64,000 bases of DNA from Pseudomonas migulae (GCF_024169315.1 NZ_JALJWR010000001.1:4328501-4392500), one strand, 5' to 3'. Shown: positions 25,415-36,271, counted from the stretch's first letter. Notes: generated by a model from the letters alone, not told the origin. Translations and numbers: made by a program.

Positions 25415-26951
25415 GCAGCCTCCAGTGTTGTTCGGCAATCCGTTTCAGGCACAGGCGCAATTCACCTTCCAGTGCGCGGTCTTCGATGACCGGCGGGAAG
25501 TCCTTGGCCAGCTCTTGGTGCATGGTGGCGAGGGCCGGTGGCAAAGGGCGGGCGTCCTCGGCTTTGCTACGCAGCCACACGCCCTGATTGGCGGCGAGCA
25601 GCGTGGCGGCGGCGACCTGTTCGGTCAGCTCCAGCACACGAATCGCATCGCGGGCGGCGATGGTGCCCATGCTCACCTTGTCCTGGTTGTGGCATTCGGT
25701 GGAGCGCGAGAACACGCTGGCCGGCATGGTGTTTTTCAGCGCTTCGGCGGTCCAGGCGCTGGTGCCGATCTGCACGGCTTTGAAGCCGTGGTTGAGCATG
25801 GCGCGATCCGCCGTGGCGCCGGACAGATTGCTCGGCAAGCCATGGTTGTAACGCTCGTCCACCAGCAGTGCGAGCTGACGATCGAGCAGGTCGGCGACGT
25901 TGGCCACCAGGTTTTTCAGGCTGTCCATGGCGAACGCGATGTGGCCGCCGTAGAAATGCCCACCGTGCAGCACTCGCTCGGCTTCGGCGTCGATGATCGG
26001 GTTGTCGTTGGCGCTGTTGAGTTCGATCTCGATGAACGAACGCAGCCAGTTCAGGCTGTCGGCCAACACGCCGAGGACGTGGGGGGCGCAACGCAGGGAA
26101 TAGCGATCCTGCAGACGATGCAGTGGCGCGGTCGGCGCGTCGATCGCCAGATCCTTGCGCAGCCACGCGGCGACTTGCATTTGCCCCGGATGCGGTTTGG
26201 CGGCGAACAGGCGTTCGTCGAAGTGTTCCGGGTTGCCTTGCAGCGCGACCACGTTCAGCGCGGTGATGCGGGTCGCCAGTTGCAGCAGGTAATCGGCGCG
26301 GGCGTAGGCCAGGCAGGCGAGGCCAGTCATCACGGCGGTGCCGTTCATCAGTGCCAGCGCTTCTTTCGGACGCAGAACCAGCGGCTCCCAGCCGAGCTCG
26401 CGGTGCACGTCGGCAGCCTGGCGGCGTTCGCCACGGAACATCACTTCACGCTCGCCGGACAAGGTTGCGGCGACATAGGACAGGGGCGTCAGATCACCGC
26501 TGGCGCCCACCGAGCCCTCTTCCGGGATCAGCGGCAGGATGTCGTGTTCGAGGAACGCTTGCAGGCGTTCCAGCAATTCCACGCGCACCCCGGAAACGCC
26601 GTGGCACAGCGACTGCAAACGCGCCGCGAGCACCGCTCGCGTGGCCTGGGCGTCGAGCAGTTTGCCCAGCCCGCAACCGTGGAACGTATACAGATGACGC
26701 GGCAACGCCTCAACGTGATGCAGCGGCACCGCGACCACGCAGGAATCGCCGTAACCGGTGGTCACGCCATAAATCACGCCTTCCTTGTCCAACAGGGAAT
26801 CGAGGAATCGCGCGCCCTTGGCGATACGCTCGCGGTACGCAGGGTCATCCTGCAACTGCGTCGGCACCTGACGGTTGGCCAGGGCCAGCACGTCTTCGAT
26901 GCGCAAAGGGAGTTCGCCGAAGGTTACCGGCTCAAGCGTTGGCGTCGTCAT
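25407..26951 (-). CDS. MIO-dependent aromatic amino acid ammonia-lyase (HAL/TAL family)
   Basis: A 514-residue member of the histidine/tyrosine/phenylalanine ammonia-lyase family. The cofactor-forming Ala150-Ser151-Gly152 is in GSVGASGDLTPLS and the catalytic Tyr61 in YGVTTGYGDS. At the two specificity positions it has Phe90-His91, unlike Ser-His of standard HutH or His-Leu of known bacterial TAL. Placed in an aryl polyene operon it most likely makes 4-coumarate (or cinnamate) from tyrosine (or phenylalanine) as starter acid for the AMP-ligase. ATG at 26951 lies 20 bp inside the upstream acyltransferase gene. No other hut genes are nearby, so histidine catabolism is unlikely. Confidence 0.85.
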   Translation of the reverse strand: MTTPTLEPVTFGELPLRIEDVLALANRQVPTQLQDDPAYRERIAKGARFLDSLLDKEGVIYGVTTGYGDSCVVAVPLHHVEALPRHLYTFHGCGLGKLLDAQATRAVLAARLQSLCHGVSGVRVELLERLQAFLEHDILPLIPEEGSVGASGDLTPLSYVAATLSGEREVMFRGERRQAADVHRELGWEPLVLRPKEALALMNGTAVMTGLACLAYARADYLLQLATRITALNVVALQGNPEHFDERLFAAKPHPGQMQVAAWLRKDLAIDAPTAPLHRLQDRYSLRCAPHVLGVLADSLNWLRSFIEIELNSANDNPIIDAEAERVLHGGHFYGGHIAFAMDSLKNLVANVADLLDRQLALLVDERYNHGLPSNLSGATADRAMLNHGFKAVQIGTSAWTAEALKNTMPASVFSRSTECHNQDKVSMGTIAARDAIRVLELTEQVAAATLLAANQGVWLRSKAEDARPLPPALATMHQELAKDFPPVIEDRALEGELRLCLKRIAEQHWRLHA

Positions 26952-27879
26952 CGGTCTTCCAGAAAGGGTAAAAGTTGAACCATTGTTGAGGGGCTTCAAG
27001 GCAATAGTGACCCAAGCGTTCGGCGTAGCGGGAAGCCCACTGATGAATGACCTGTTCGCGGTCGCTGCGCTTCCAGGTGATCGCATCGGCGAAGGGCTCG
27101 AGGGTCAGTCGGTAATCGCCGTCGGGCTTCTTCAGGCACAGCAGCAGGTTGACCGGGCATTTCAACAGCCCTGCCAGCAGCCATGGCCCTTGCGGAAACT
27201 TCGCCGGATGGCCAAGGAAATCCACGGTCACGCTGCGCCCGCCGTGCAACGGCACGCGGTCACCGGCGATCGCCAGCCACTCGCCGCGTTCCAGGCGCTC
27301 GTGCAGTTGCAGCATGATCACCGGGTCCAGTTCGCTGACCTGAATCAGCCGCAGATTGGTCGCACCGGCTTCACCGAGCAAACGGTTGAACTGCTCGGCG
27401 TGCTTGGTGTGCACCAGCACGTTCATGGTGACCTTTTCGCCGATCTCCGCCAGCGCACGGCAGACTTCGAGGTTGCCCAGGTGGGCGCCCACCAGCAATT
27501 GCCCGCGGCTGCCACGCAGCTGATTGCGCAGCAACGCCGGGTCGATGATTTCGATCTGTTCGATGCTCAGTTTGCCGTTCCATACGTCGAGCTTGTCGAG
27601 CATGGAGTCGGCGAAGGCCATGAACTGGCCGAACACCCGCCAGTGGCTCGGGCGCAATTCGCTGCGAGCGCTCCAGTCAGCGAGACGTTGCTGGTATTGC
27701 CAGGCGCTTTTGCGGGCGCTGCGGCCGAACAGGAAAAAGTACAACACGATGCCGTACAGCAGCGGACTCAACAGTCGGCGGCCGAGTACTTTGGCACCGA
27801 ACGCGGTGAGCTTCATCAGCCAGAAACTGCCGCGCTCCTGGCGGTCGGCCCAGTGTTCTTTGTCTGCGTTGCTGCTCAT
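26932..27879 (-). CDS. LpxL-type lipid acyltransferase of aryl polyene cluster
   Basis: A 315-residue acyltransferase of the LpxL/HtrB lipid A acyltransferase family, membrane-associated by an N-terminal hydrophobic stretch (LLYGIVLYFFLF). The catalytic HxxxxD-like motif is LVGAHLGNLEVCRAL, with a later GDRVPLHGG and FPQGPWLLAGL. It likely attaches an acyl chain or joins the polyene to a glyco-lipid anchor. It overlaps the glycosyltransferase stop by 4 bp; in some clusters the two are one fused ApeJ protein. Confidence 0.85.
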   Translation of the reverse strand: MSSNADKEHWADRQERGSFWLMKLTAFGAKVLGRRLLSPLLYGIVLYFFLFGRSARKSAWQYQQRLADWSARSELRPSHWRVFGQFMAFADSMLDKLDVWNGKLSIEQIEIIDPALLRNQLRGSRGQLLVGAHLGNLEVCRALAEIGEKVTMNVLVHTKHAEQFNRLLGEAGATNLRLIQVSELDPVIMLQLHERLERGEWLAIAGDRVPLHGGRSVTVDFLGHPAKFPQGPWLLAGLLKCPVNLLLCLKKPDGDYRLTLEPFADAITWKRSDREQVIHQWASRYAERLGHYCLEAPQQWFNFYPFWKTDDDANA

Positions 27880-28610
27880 GCTCGCCACCGTCGCCAGAGG
27901 ATCACCGGGGCCCGCAGCAACATGCCGAAGAACAGCCGGGTGTGCATGCTCGAAATCAGCACATTGTCGTGGAACATGCGGAAGTGTGAGACGCCGTCCA
28001 GCGGGTAATGCACCTTGGTGGGCAGCCACTCCATCGGCTGATTGCGCCAGGCCAGGCGCACCAGAATGTCCGAGTCGAAATCCATGCGCTTGCCGATCTT
28101 CGCCGAGTCGATCAACGCCAGGGTCGGCGGCAATGGATAGACGCGGAAGCCGCACATGGAGTCGCGAATCTGCAGTGACAACGTGTTGATCCAGACCATC
28201 ACGTGCGTCAGGTAGCGGGCGTACAGGCGACCTTTCGGCACGCTGGCGTCGTACTGCGGATAGCCGCAAATCACCGCACGCGGGTGGGCGCGTGATTGTT
28301 CGATGAACGTCGCGACGTCTTGCAGGTCGTGCTGACCGTCTGCATCGACCTGCAGGGCATGGCTGAAACCCAGGCGCGAGGCTTCACGCAGGCCGGTCAT
28401 GACCGCGCCGCCCTTGCCCTGATTGGCGGCGAGGCGGATCAGGTAAACCATCTCGCGCCGGGCCAGTTGATCGAGCACCGCCGCGCAGGATTGATCACTG
28501 GCGTCATCCACCAGAATGCACGGCAAGTTGCTTGCGATCACTGCGTCGACCACGGTAGTGATCGCGGTTTCGTGGTTGTAGACCGGAATGATTGCGCAGG
28601 GGTTATGCAT
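27876..28610 (-). CDS. Family 2 glycosyltransferase of aryl polyene cluster
   Basis: A 244-residue GT-A glycosyltransferase. The nucleotide-sugar region starts CAIIPVYNHETAI, with LVDDASD, NQGKGGAVMTG and the metal-binding DADGQHDLQDV typical of dolichyl-phosphate-mannose-synthase-like GT2 enzymes. It likely adds the sugar that links the polyene to its lipid anchor. Start at 28610 was chosen because the open frame upstream runs through a REPIN. Confidence 0.87.
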   Translation of the reverse strand: MHNPCAIIPVYNHETAITTVVDAVIASNLPCILVDDASDQSCAAVLDQLARREMVYLIRLAANQGKGGAVMTGLREASRLGFSHALQVDADGQHDLQDVATFIEQSRAHPRAVICGYPQYDASVPKGRLYARYLTHVMVWINTLSLQIRDSMCGFRVYPLPPTLALIDSAKIGKRMDFDSDILVRLAWRNQPMEWLPTKVHYPLDGVSHFRMFHDNVLISSMHTRLFFGMLLRAPVILWRRWRA

Positions 28611-28644
28611 CTTGGGTTTCGTCCGTAAGACCGAGGCGCCTGCA

Positions 28645-28736
28645 TCGCGAGCAAGCCCGCTCCCACATTGGATTCGTGTCGTGCACAGATCGTTCGTCTG
28701 GGCGCGATCTAGTGTGGGAGCGGGCTTGCTCGCGAT
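28645..28736. repeat. REPIN inside the polyene operon
   Basis: TCGCGAGCAAGCCCGCTCCC and GGGAGCGGGCTTGCTCGCGA form an inverse pair between the AMP-ligase fusion gene and the glycosyltransferase gene (149-bp gap). Confidence 0.87.
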
Positions 28737-28759
28737 TGAGTGCGCAGCACTCACCAAGG

Positions 28760-30442
28760 TTAAGCATTGCCTGTAGCCTCCAGCAAAATCCGCCCGCTGG
28801 AGCAGGTGGCGGTCTCGTTGCGATAGGCGAAATACAGTTTGCTGCGCACCGGATCGAAGCGCAGGTGCAATTGGATTTCATCGCCGGGGCGCACCAGCTG
28901 CTGGAATTTCAGCACTTCCATGCCAGCGAATTTTTCCGGCAGGTTCATCAATTGCTGGCCAAGGTTCAGGGCCCATTCCACCTGCACTACGCCGGGCAGA
29001 ACCGGCGCCTGGGGGAAGTGGCCGCTGAAGTAGGCGAGGTCCGGTGGAATTGCCAGTTGCAGGCTCCACTCGCCATCGGCTTCGAGTTGTTCAAGGACTT
29101 CCGGTGCTTTCGGGCGCGGCGCCAGCAGCAAGGCTTCCACGTCGGCCTGAGGCAGTTTGCCTTGGGTGTTGAGCGGCAGTTGTCGCAACAGGCGCCAGCG
29201 TCGCGGCAGTGCAAGGGCTTCACAATGCTGGCTGAGGTGTTGGCGCAGTTCCTGAGTGAGGGTGCGTCGACCCTGATTGCGCAAGGCATGCAAACCCGAG
29301 TCGCTCAGCACCAGCAACGCACCCAGCGAAGCGCGATTTTCCTGGACCACGCCGAGGCGTGCTTCGCAGACCCAGTCGTGGGCCATCAGCGCCTGTTCCA
29401 GCATGGGCAGCGAGATACGTTTTTCTTCCAGTTTGACGATCCGGTCCAGCCGCCCGAGCAATTCGAAGCGGCCGTCGGCGGCGATGAGCGCCGCATCCGC
29501 GGTGTGTTCGACGTGGCCGGGCGGTAAGTACGGCGATGCAATGAGCAGCGCGCCATCGCTGTCCTGGCTCAATTCGACGCCGGCAAAGGCTTGCCAAGGA
29601 TCATTGCCCTGACGCCAGGCAATGCCACCGGTTTCTGAACTGCCGAGGATCTCCGTCGGCCACTGTTGCAGCCGTTGCTGCAGGCTTAGCGCCGCCTCGG
29701 CCGGCAATGCACCGCCAGAGGAAAACACCCGGCGAACCGCGCTCAGCGCCGGCCAGTCAAGGTTGTCGCCCATGCGCTTGAGCAGCGCCGGGCTGGCAAC
29801 CCAGGCAAAGGCCGGGTGTTCGCGGCTGGCGCGCTGCAAATCTTCCGGAAAGGCCAGTTGCTTGCGCCCGAACGAGCGCCCGGCGCACAGCGGCCACAAC
29901 ACGCGAAACAGCAGACCGTAGATGTGCTGGGTAGCGACGCTGCCAATGATGCAGGCGTCCGCCAGATCGGCGCCCCAGAGTTGCTCCAGTGCTTCAACTT
30001 CGTTGGCCAGTTGGCGCAGGGTTTTGTCGATGCGCTTGGGCTCGCCGCTGGAACCGGAGGTGCACAGGCTCAGCGTGGTGCGATCCAGGTCCAGCGCGGC
30101 AGCCGCCAGCGGCGCGTGGCGATAGTCGCTCAGGTGCGCGTCGTCGGCCTGATCCGTCAGCCACAGGTCGACTTCGCCCGACCAGCGCTGGCGCGTTTGC
30201 GGTTGCAGGTCGGCAGGCAGCAGCACGCTGACTTCGGCACGCCAGGCGCCCAGCAGCGCAATTGCCAGGTCGGCGGCGTCTTCAAGGTGCACGGCAATGC
30301 ACTGCACGCCCTGCGCTTGCAGGCCGGCGGCCAGGCTCAGGGCCTGTTCGCACAGTTGTGCGTGATTCAGCACCGGATCGGCCGTCACAGCGCGTTCCGG
30401 TTGAGCCTTGAGCAACAATTGCTCAAGTTTTATCCAATTCAT
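28760..30442 (-). CDS. AMP-ligase fused to hotdog dehydratase (ApeH-ApeI fusion)
   Basis: A 560-residue two-domain protein. The N-terminal ~450 residues are an ANL-family adenylation enzyme with P-loop [11 protein letters not shown] and hinge motif [16 protein letters not shown], expected to activate the aromatic acid starter and load an ACP. The last ~110 residues are a FabA/FabZ-like hotdog domain ([19 protein letters not shown]) that would dehydrate chain intermediates. In other clusters apeH and apeI are separate genes; here no stop intervenes. Start at 30442 overlaps the apeG-like gene by 4 bp. Confidence 0.86.
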   Translation of the reverse strand: MNWIKLEQLLLKAQPERAVTADPVLNHAQLCEQALSLAAGLQAQGVQCIAVHLEDAADLAIALLGAWRAEVSVLLPADLQPQTRQRWSGEVDLWLTDQADDAHLSDYRHAPLAAAALDLDRTTLSLCTSGSSGEPKRIDKTLRQLANEVEALEQLWGADLADACIIGSVATQHIYGLLFRVLWPLCAGRSFGRKQLAFPEDLQRASREHPAFAWVASPALLKRMGDNLDWPALSAVRRVFSSGGALPAEAALSLQQRLQQWPTEILGSSETGGIAWRQGNDPWQAFAGVELSQDSDGALLIASPYLPPGHVEHTADAALIAADGRFELLGRLDRIVKLEEKRISLPMLEQALMAHDWVCEARLGVVQENRASLGALLVLSDSGLHALRNQGRRTLTQELRQHLSQHCEALALPRRWRLLRQLPLNTQGKLPQADVEALLLAPRPKAPEVLEQLEADGEWSLQLAIPPDLAYFSGHFPQAPVLPGVVQVEWALNLGQQLMNLPEKFAGMEVLKFQQLVRPGDEIQLHLRFDPVRSKLYFAYRNETATCSSGRILLEATGNA

Positions 30443-30984
30443 GGGTGGCCTCGTACCCGTTGTCGTATAAGCCATTCAATGGCAAACATCAGGCCGATCA
30501 ATCCGTAGGAGATCAGGCCGGTGTACAACATCCACCAACTCAGCGGCGCCCAGAGGGTCAGGGCCGCGGCGCACAAACCGTTGCAGAGAAAAAACACACA
30601 CCAGGCAATGGTGACCTGGCGGGTATAGCGAATCGCCTTGGCCGGCAAGCGTGGTTCACGCAGGCGGGCCAGCCGTTCGATCATCGGCGGGCCGTATTTC
30701 AGGCTCAACCCGAACAGCACCAGCATGAAGCCGCTGATCAGCACCGGATACCAGCGCAGCATGGCGGGGCTGTCGAACAGGGCCAGCAACAGGCAAAACA
30801 CGATGGCAACGCTGGCCATCCACAGGCTTCCTGGCCGGCGTATACCCGTCAGTGCCCGGGCCAGCCACAGGCTGCCCAGCAGCAGGCCGAACTGCCACGG
30901 GGCAAAATGTTCCATGCCGAAATACACCGCGAAGGGGTACAGCAGGCCCGCCAGCAGCAGGCCAAGGCCGATCAGTCGGCTCAT
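30439..30984 (-). CDS. apeG: COG4648-type inner-membrane protein (ApeG-like)
   Basis: A 181-residue membrane protein with about five hydrophobic helices, matching the short membrane protein (COG4648) that sits between the ACP genes and the AMP-ligase in aryl polyene clusters. Its function is not established. It overlaps the ACP upstream and the ligase downstream by 4 bp each. Confidence 0.78.
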   Translation of the reverse strand: MSRLIGLGLLLAGLLYPFAVYFGMEHFAPWQFGLLLGSLWLARALTGIRRPGSLWMASVAIVFCLLLALFDSPAMLRWYPVLISGFMLVLFGLSLKYGPPMIERLARLREPRLPAKAIRYTRQVTIAWCVFFLCNGLCAAALTLWAPLSWWMLYTGLISYGLIGLMFAIEWLIRQRVRGHP

Positions 30985-31235
30985 GCGGCGGGTTGAACCA
31001 GACGGTAGACCGCCTCGACGACGTCGCTGACGGTACGCACCGTCTTGAATTCTTCAGCGGCGATTTTTTTGCCGGTCTGGCGCTTGATGTGGTCGATCAG
31101 GTCGACCGCGTCAATGCTGTCGATTTCCAAGTCCTGGTACAGGTTGGAATCGAGGCTCACACGCTCGGGGTCCAGCTCGAAGAGTTCGACCAAGGCATCG
31201 CGCAGGGTGTTGAAAATGTCATCACGAGTTTGCAT
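30981..31235 (-). CDS. apeF: Acyl carrier protein (ApeF-like)
   Basis: An 84-residue acidic ACP; Ser40 in the LEIDSIDAVDL motif is the phosphopantetheine attachment site. One of two carrier proteins of the cluster; in the studied systems one ACP carries the growing chain and the other the starter. No phosphopantetheinyl transferase gene is in the window. Confidence 0.92.
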   Translation of the reverse strand: MQTRDDIFNTLRDALVELFELDPERVSLDSNLYQDLEIDSIDAVDLIDHIKRQTGKKIAAEEFKTVRTVSDVVEAVYRLVQPAA

Positions 31236-31244
31236 GGTCCGGTC

Positions 31245-31505
31245 TCAAGCTGCCTGTTTTGCGGTGACGAACGCCGCAAGGCTCGCCACGTTGCTGAAGT
31301 GATTACGGGTGTCCTTGGCATCGGCGTCGATTTTGATGCCGTACTTTTTCTGGATCGCCAGGCCGAGCTCCAGGGCGTCGACGGAGTCCAGTCCCAGGCC
31401 TTCACCGAACAGCGTCTGGTCGTCGCCGATGTCTTGCGCACTGATGTCTTCGAGGCCCAGGGCTTCGATGATCAGTTCTTTGATTTCACGGTGTAGATCG
31501 CTCAT
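31245..31505 (-). CDS. apeE: Acyl carrier protein (ApeE-like)
   Basis: An 86-residue ACP with attachment Ser41 in GLGLDSVDALEL. ATG at 31505 has AAGGAG 12 nt upstream and lies 20 bp within the upstream acyltransferase gene. It precedes the second ACP by 9 bp. Confidence 0.92.
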   Translation of the reverse strand: MSDLHREIKELIIEALGLEDISAQDIGDDQTLFGEGLGLDSVDALELGLAIQKKYGIKIDADAKDTRNHFSNVASLAAFVTAKQAA

Positions 31506-32295
31506 CTTCGGCGAGCTCCTTAATAAAGTAGTGATGCAGGTAATCATTGAGCTTGCGCGAGGCTTGAGGAGCAGGGCCCTGCGCGGCGAAGGCCTGTGGA
31601 TCTATATCGGCCCCGACCCGGAAACTGAAGTGCACGCGGCGTTTGGGGATCCGATACCAGGGTTCGGCCTTGGTCAACGTAGTCGGGCTGACCTTGATGA
31701 TCACCGGGGTGAGGATCTTCGCACCGCGCAGTGCGATCGACGCCGCACCCCGATGAAAGGAGGGCGCCTGGCCAGGCTGGGTGCGGGTGCCCTCCGGAAA
31801 GATGATCAAGGTCTGGCCGCTTTTCAGCGCGTCCGCCGCGGCATCGAGCATGTCCATGCTGCCGTCATTGCTGATGTATTCGGTGCGGCGAAGCGGGCCA
31901 CGGGTGAACGGGTTTTCCCAGAGGCTGCTTTTGACCACGCAGTTGGAATGGCGCACCAGGCCGATCAGGAACACCACATCGATCAGCGACGGGTGATTGG
32001 CGATGATCATCTGCCCGGGTCGACCCAGCTTTTCCGCGCCTTCGATGTCGTAGGTCAACACGCCGGTGCGGGCCATGAACCGCACGAAAAACCAGAAACA
32101 GCGGCTGACGGTTTGCCGCGCCCGCAGGCGATGCGTCTGCGCATTGCCGGGCAGGCAGCTCAGTACCGGGAAAACGACCAGGCGCAGGCACAGCCCGCCC
32201 AGTCCGAAGAGGGTGAAGCTTGCGGCGGTGGCCAGCAAACGCCAGTAATAGGCGTCGCGGTTTTTTTCGCTTACAGATTGCGTTGCCAGGTCCAT
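31486..32295 (-). CDS. apeD: PlsC-type acyltransferase (ApeD-like)
   Basis: A 269-residue 1-acyl-glycerol-3-phosphate acyltransferase-like membrane protein with a hydrophobic N-terminus, HX4D motif ANHPSLID and the later FPEGTRTQPG motif. Likely moves an acyl or polyene group onto a glycerolipid-type anchor. It overlaps the chain-length-factor gene by 25 bp and the first ACP gene by 20 bp. Confidence 0.86.
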   Translation of the reverse strand: MDLATQSVSEKNRDAYYWRLLATAASFTLFGLGGLCLRLVVFPVLSCLPGNAQTHRLRARQTVSRCFWFFVRFMARTGVLTYDIEGAEKLGRPGQMIIANHPSLIDVVFLIGLVRHSNCVVKSSLWENPFTRGPLRRTEYISNDGSMDMLDAAADALKSGQTLIIFPEGTRTQPGQAPSFHRGAASIALRGAKILTPVIIKVSPTTLTKAEPWYRIPKRRVHFSFRVGADIDPQAFAAQGPAPQASRKLNDYLHHYFIKELAEDERSTP

Positions 32296-32996
32296 ACACG
32301 ATTTTTCCAGGCATGTTGGCAGGTGGTGTGCTGGCCGAGCAGGGTACGCAAGAGATTCAGGGCATGGGGCCAGTGGGCTTTGGACAACGCATCCGAAGTG
32401 CTGTTCAGGGACAGCTGCCAGTCGTTGCCGGGGGTCAGCAACAAACCTACGGCGTAAGGGAAGGGTACGTCATCGATCCAGTCGGAATAGGCTTCGGGTG
32501 GCTGTTCTTCGGTGACCACCAGCAGGACCGCGGGCGCCCCTTCGGCAAGCAGCGCCGCTGCCTCTAGCATGCCGTGTTCAAGGCCATCGCCGGCCGCCGC
32601 CAGGGCGGTCATTTCGCTGGTTTCGCCGCGCATGATCGACCACAGGCCAATGACCGCGTTATGCACAGACAGGCTGAACTGGGTCGGCGACAGAGGCTGA
32701 TCGGCGGCCAGATCGCTGAGGATATCGAAGGTGCGCGGGGTTTCGCCGTGACGGGAAATAAAGACCAACGGTAGGTCAGGGCGACCATCGGCCAACGGCC
32801 AGCCGACACTGAACGCCATCCGCGCAAGACGGCTGAGCCGCCGCCGCTGCATGGCCGGCAGAAACGAAACGTCGGGGGCGGCATCGCAGCTTGGCAGCGC
32901 GACCGGTTGTCGGCTCCAGGCCTGCCAATCGTCCACGCTTTCGAGCCCAGGGGCCCACGCGCGCCATTGGGCGATGTTGAAGTTGATCACAGGCAT
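32271..32996 (-). CDS. apeC: Beta-ketoacyl synthase-like chain length factor (ApeC-like)
   Basis: First gene of the polyene operon. The 241-residue product resembles only the N-terminal half of a KS; the segment FSLSVHNAVIGLWSI occupies the place of the active-site Cys motif and has no cysteine, so it is likely a non-catalytic chain-length partner for the active KS at 17054-18250. The short length is normal for ApeC-type proteins. No promoter could be fixed in the 355 bp upstream. Confidence 0.82.
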   Translation of the reverse strand: MPVINFNIAQWRAWAPGLESVDDWQAWSRQPVALPSCDAAPDVSFLPAMQRRRLSRLARMAFSVGWPLADGRPDLPLVFISRHGETPRTFDILSDLAADQPLSPTQFSLSVHNAVIGLWSIMRGETSEMTALAAAGDGLEHGMLEAAALLAEGAPAVLLVVTEEQPPEAYSDWIDDVPFPYAVGLLLTPGNDWQLSLNSTSDALSKAHWPHALNLLRTLLGQHTTCQHAWKNRVWTWQRNL

Positions 32997-33269
32997 TCAT
33001 CCCGCCCCTGCGGGCTTTCTTGACGCGACGAGGCGCAAAAACTGCGACTCACCTTACGTGACGCTTAGCGTCGAGTGGCGCGCATTATCCCGGTGCGGCG
33101 GGCGTGTAGCAAATGCTGGTTACATTTTGCACAACGAAATGTACCGATTGGTCCGTGAATATATGTCGTTTGGCCATTATCCACATCGAGTCTCGTATGT
33201 CTGTCGGCTCGGGGCGCCTTTTTCTGGGCGAGATGGCGGCTTTTTCAGTGAGCGTTTGCACCTGACTGT

Positions 33270-33314
33270 GTAGTCCTTGTGCCGGCGAGGTAGCTAAGCG
33301 ACGCCGTGGACTAC
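33270..33314. promoter_or_regulatory. Two-part stem-loop in the region between polyene operon and parA
   Basis: The 355-bp gap 32997-33351 between divergent genes carries GTAGTCC (33270-33276) pairing with GGACTAC (33308-33314), and inside it CGGCG (33283-33287) with CGCCG (33302-33306). It ends 37 bp before the parA start, so it may be a 5'-UTR structure or an operator. The remainder of the gap must hold the promoters of both operons, but I see no clear -35/-10 pair. Confidence 0.5.
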
Positions 33315-33351
33315 TACACTCGGTCATTCTTTGATACACGGAGGTTTTGAC

Positions 33352-34122
33352 ATGCGGCGCGTGGTATTCAATCAGAAAGGCGGCGTAGGCAAATCCAGCA
33401 TTGCCTGCAATCTGGCGGCGGTCAGTGCCAGCGAGGGCTATCGGACCCTTCTGGTGGATCTCGACGCTCAGGCCAATTCGACCCAGTACCTCACCGGGCT
33501 CACCGGTAATGACATTCCGATGGGTATTGCCGACTTCTTCAAGCAGACACTGTCTTCTGGGCCGTTCTCGAAGAAAAACCAGGTCGATATCTACGAAACC
33601 CCGTTCGAAAACCTCCACGTCATCACCGCTACCGCCGAGCTGGCCGACTTGCAGCCCAAGCTCGAGGCGAAACACAAGATCAACAAGCTGCGCAAACTGC
33701 TCGAGGAGTTGGACGGCGACTACGACCGGATTTACCTCGATACCCCGCCGGCGCTGAACTTTTATGCGGTTTCAGCGTTGATTGCCGCTGATCGGGTGCT
33801 GATTCCCTTCGACTGCGACAGCTTCTCGCGTCAGGCGCTGTACGGCCTGTTGGCGGAAATCGAAGAGCTGAAGGATGACCACAATGAAGGGCTGGAAGTC
33901 GAAGGCATTGTCGTCAACCAGTTCCAGGCCCGCGCCAGCCTGCCGCAGCAAATCCTCGATGAGTTGATTGCCGAAGGTCTGCCGGTGTTGCCGGTGTATC
34001 TGGGCAGTTCGGTGCGCATGCGCGAATCGCATCAGGCCAACACACCGTTGATCCACCTTGATCCACGGCACAAATTGACCCAGCAGTTCGTCGAGTTGCA
34101 TAACCTGCTCGAAAGCGCCTGA
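33352..34122 (+). CDS. ParA-family ATPase (orphan)
   Basis: A 256-residue deviant Walker-type ATPase starting [16 protein letters not shown], with [12 protein letters not shown] as the A' motif and YLDTPPAL as Walker B. No ParB gene or parS-like site is beside it, so it is not the chromosomal parAB locus; ParA relatives of this type position cellular cargo or are of unknown role. GGAGG lies 8 nt before the ATG at 33352. The gene stands alone, followed by a REPIN. Confidence 0.88.
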   Translation: MRRVVFNQKGGVGKSSIACNLAAVSASEGYRTLLVDLDAQANSTQYLTGLTGNDIPMGIADFFKQTLSSGPFSKKNQVDIYETPFENLHVITATAELADLQPKLEAKHKINKLRKLLEELDGDYDRIYLDTPPALNFYAVSALIAADRVLIPFDCDSFSRQALYGLLAEIEELKDDHNEGLEVEGIVVNQFQARASLPQQILDELIAEGLPVLPVYLGSSVRMRESHQANTPLIHLDPRHKLTQQFVELHNLLESA

Positions 34123-34146
34123 TTCCCGCAAACAACACCGAACCCC

Positions 34147-34236
34147 TGTGGGAGCGGGCTTGCTCGCGAAAGCGGAGTGTCAGTCAAAATTAATGTCGAC
34201 TGACAAACCGCTTTCGCGGGCAAGCCCGCTCCCACA
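34147..34236. repeat. REPIN
   Basis: TGTGGGAGCGGGCTTGCTCG at the left and CGGGCAAGCCCGCTCCCACA at the right form an inverse pair in the convergent gap between parA and trxC; possible bidirectional transcript end. Confidence 0.9.
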
Positions 34237-34253
34237 TTTGATCCGCGGTGACT

Positions 34254-34688
34254 TCAAATCCCGTGGCTTCGCAACCAGCTCATCAACTGCGGCAACGGAA
34301 AGGCCCCGCTCTGGCGCGCCACTTCCCGGCCGTTCTTGAACAGAATCAGGCTCGGAATCGAGCGAATCCCCAACTGCGCCGACAACTGCTGGTTGGCCTC
34401 GCTGTCCAGCTTGGCCAGCCGGCACTTGCCCGCCAGTTGTCCCGCCGCCTGCTCGAACACCGGCGCAAACGACTTGCACGGCCCGCACCAGTCCGCCCAC
34501 ACATCCACCAGCAACGGCAGATCACCCTTGATCTGACTGGCGTAATCACCTTGTTTCAGCTCGAACGGTTTGCTCAGCAGGACCTCAGCTTTGCAGCGAC
34601 CGCATTTCGGCTGGTCGCTGAGGCGCTCGGCGGGGATGCGGTTGAGGCCGTTGCAGTGGGGGCAGGGGATCAGGAGTGGGTCGGTCAT
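34254..34688 (-). CDS. trxC: Thioredoxin TrxC (thioredoxin 2)
   Basis: Cytoplasmic thioredoxin of 144 residues with the zinc-binding N-terminal extension of TrxC: CPHCN near residue 9 and CGRC near residue 29. The redox site is WADWCGPCKSF and the cis-Pro is in RSIPSLILF. ATG at 34688 was chosen over the upstream Met because it matches the family start. It is the last gene of a minus-strand series cvrA-mscK-selO-trxC. Confidence 0.93.
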   Translation of the reverse strand: MTDPLLIPCPHCNGLNRIPAERLSDQPKCGRCKAEVLLSKPFELKQGDYASQIKGDLPLLVDVWADWCGPCKSFAPVFEQAAGQLAGKCRLAKLDSEANQQLSAQLGIRSIPSLILFKNGREVARQSGAFPLPQLMSWLRSHGI

Positions 34689-34772
34689 AATCGGGCTCTG
34701 AATAAATGGGCAATCCATGACACTGATCTGGAGTCAAAGTCGGTAGTTATCAAGGTGAAACCCGCAGGCCAA

Positions 34773-36271
<1,499 letters not shown>

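Noticed and set aside
25407..26951. Ammonia-lyase as HutH of histidine catabolism
   Set aside because: No other hut gene is nearby, specificity residues differ, and the gene overlaps polyene genes on both sides.
33352..34122. Chromosome partition locus (parA of parAB)
   Set aside because: No parB, gidA/gidB or parS-like sequence is beside it; only the ATPase family can be claimed.
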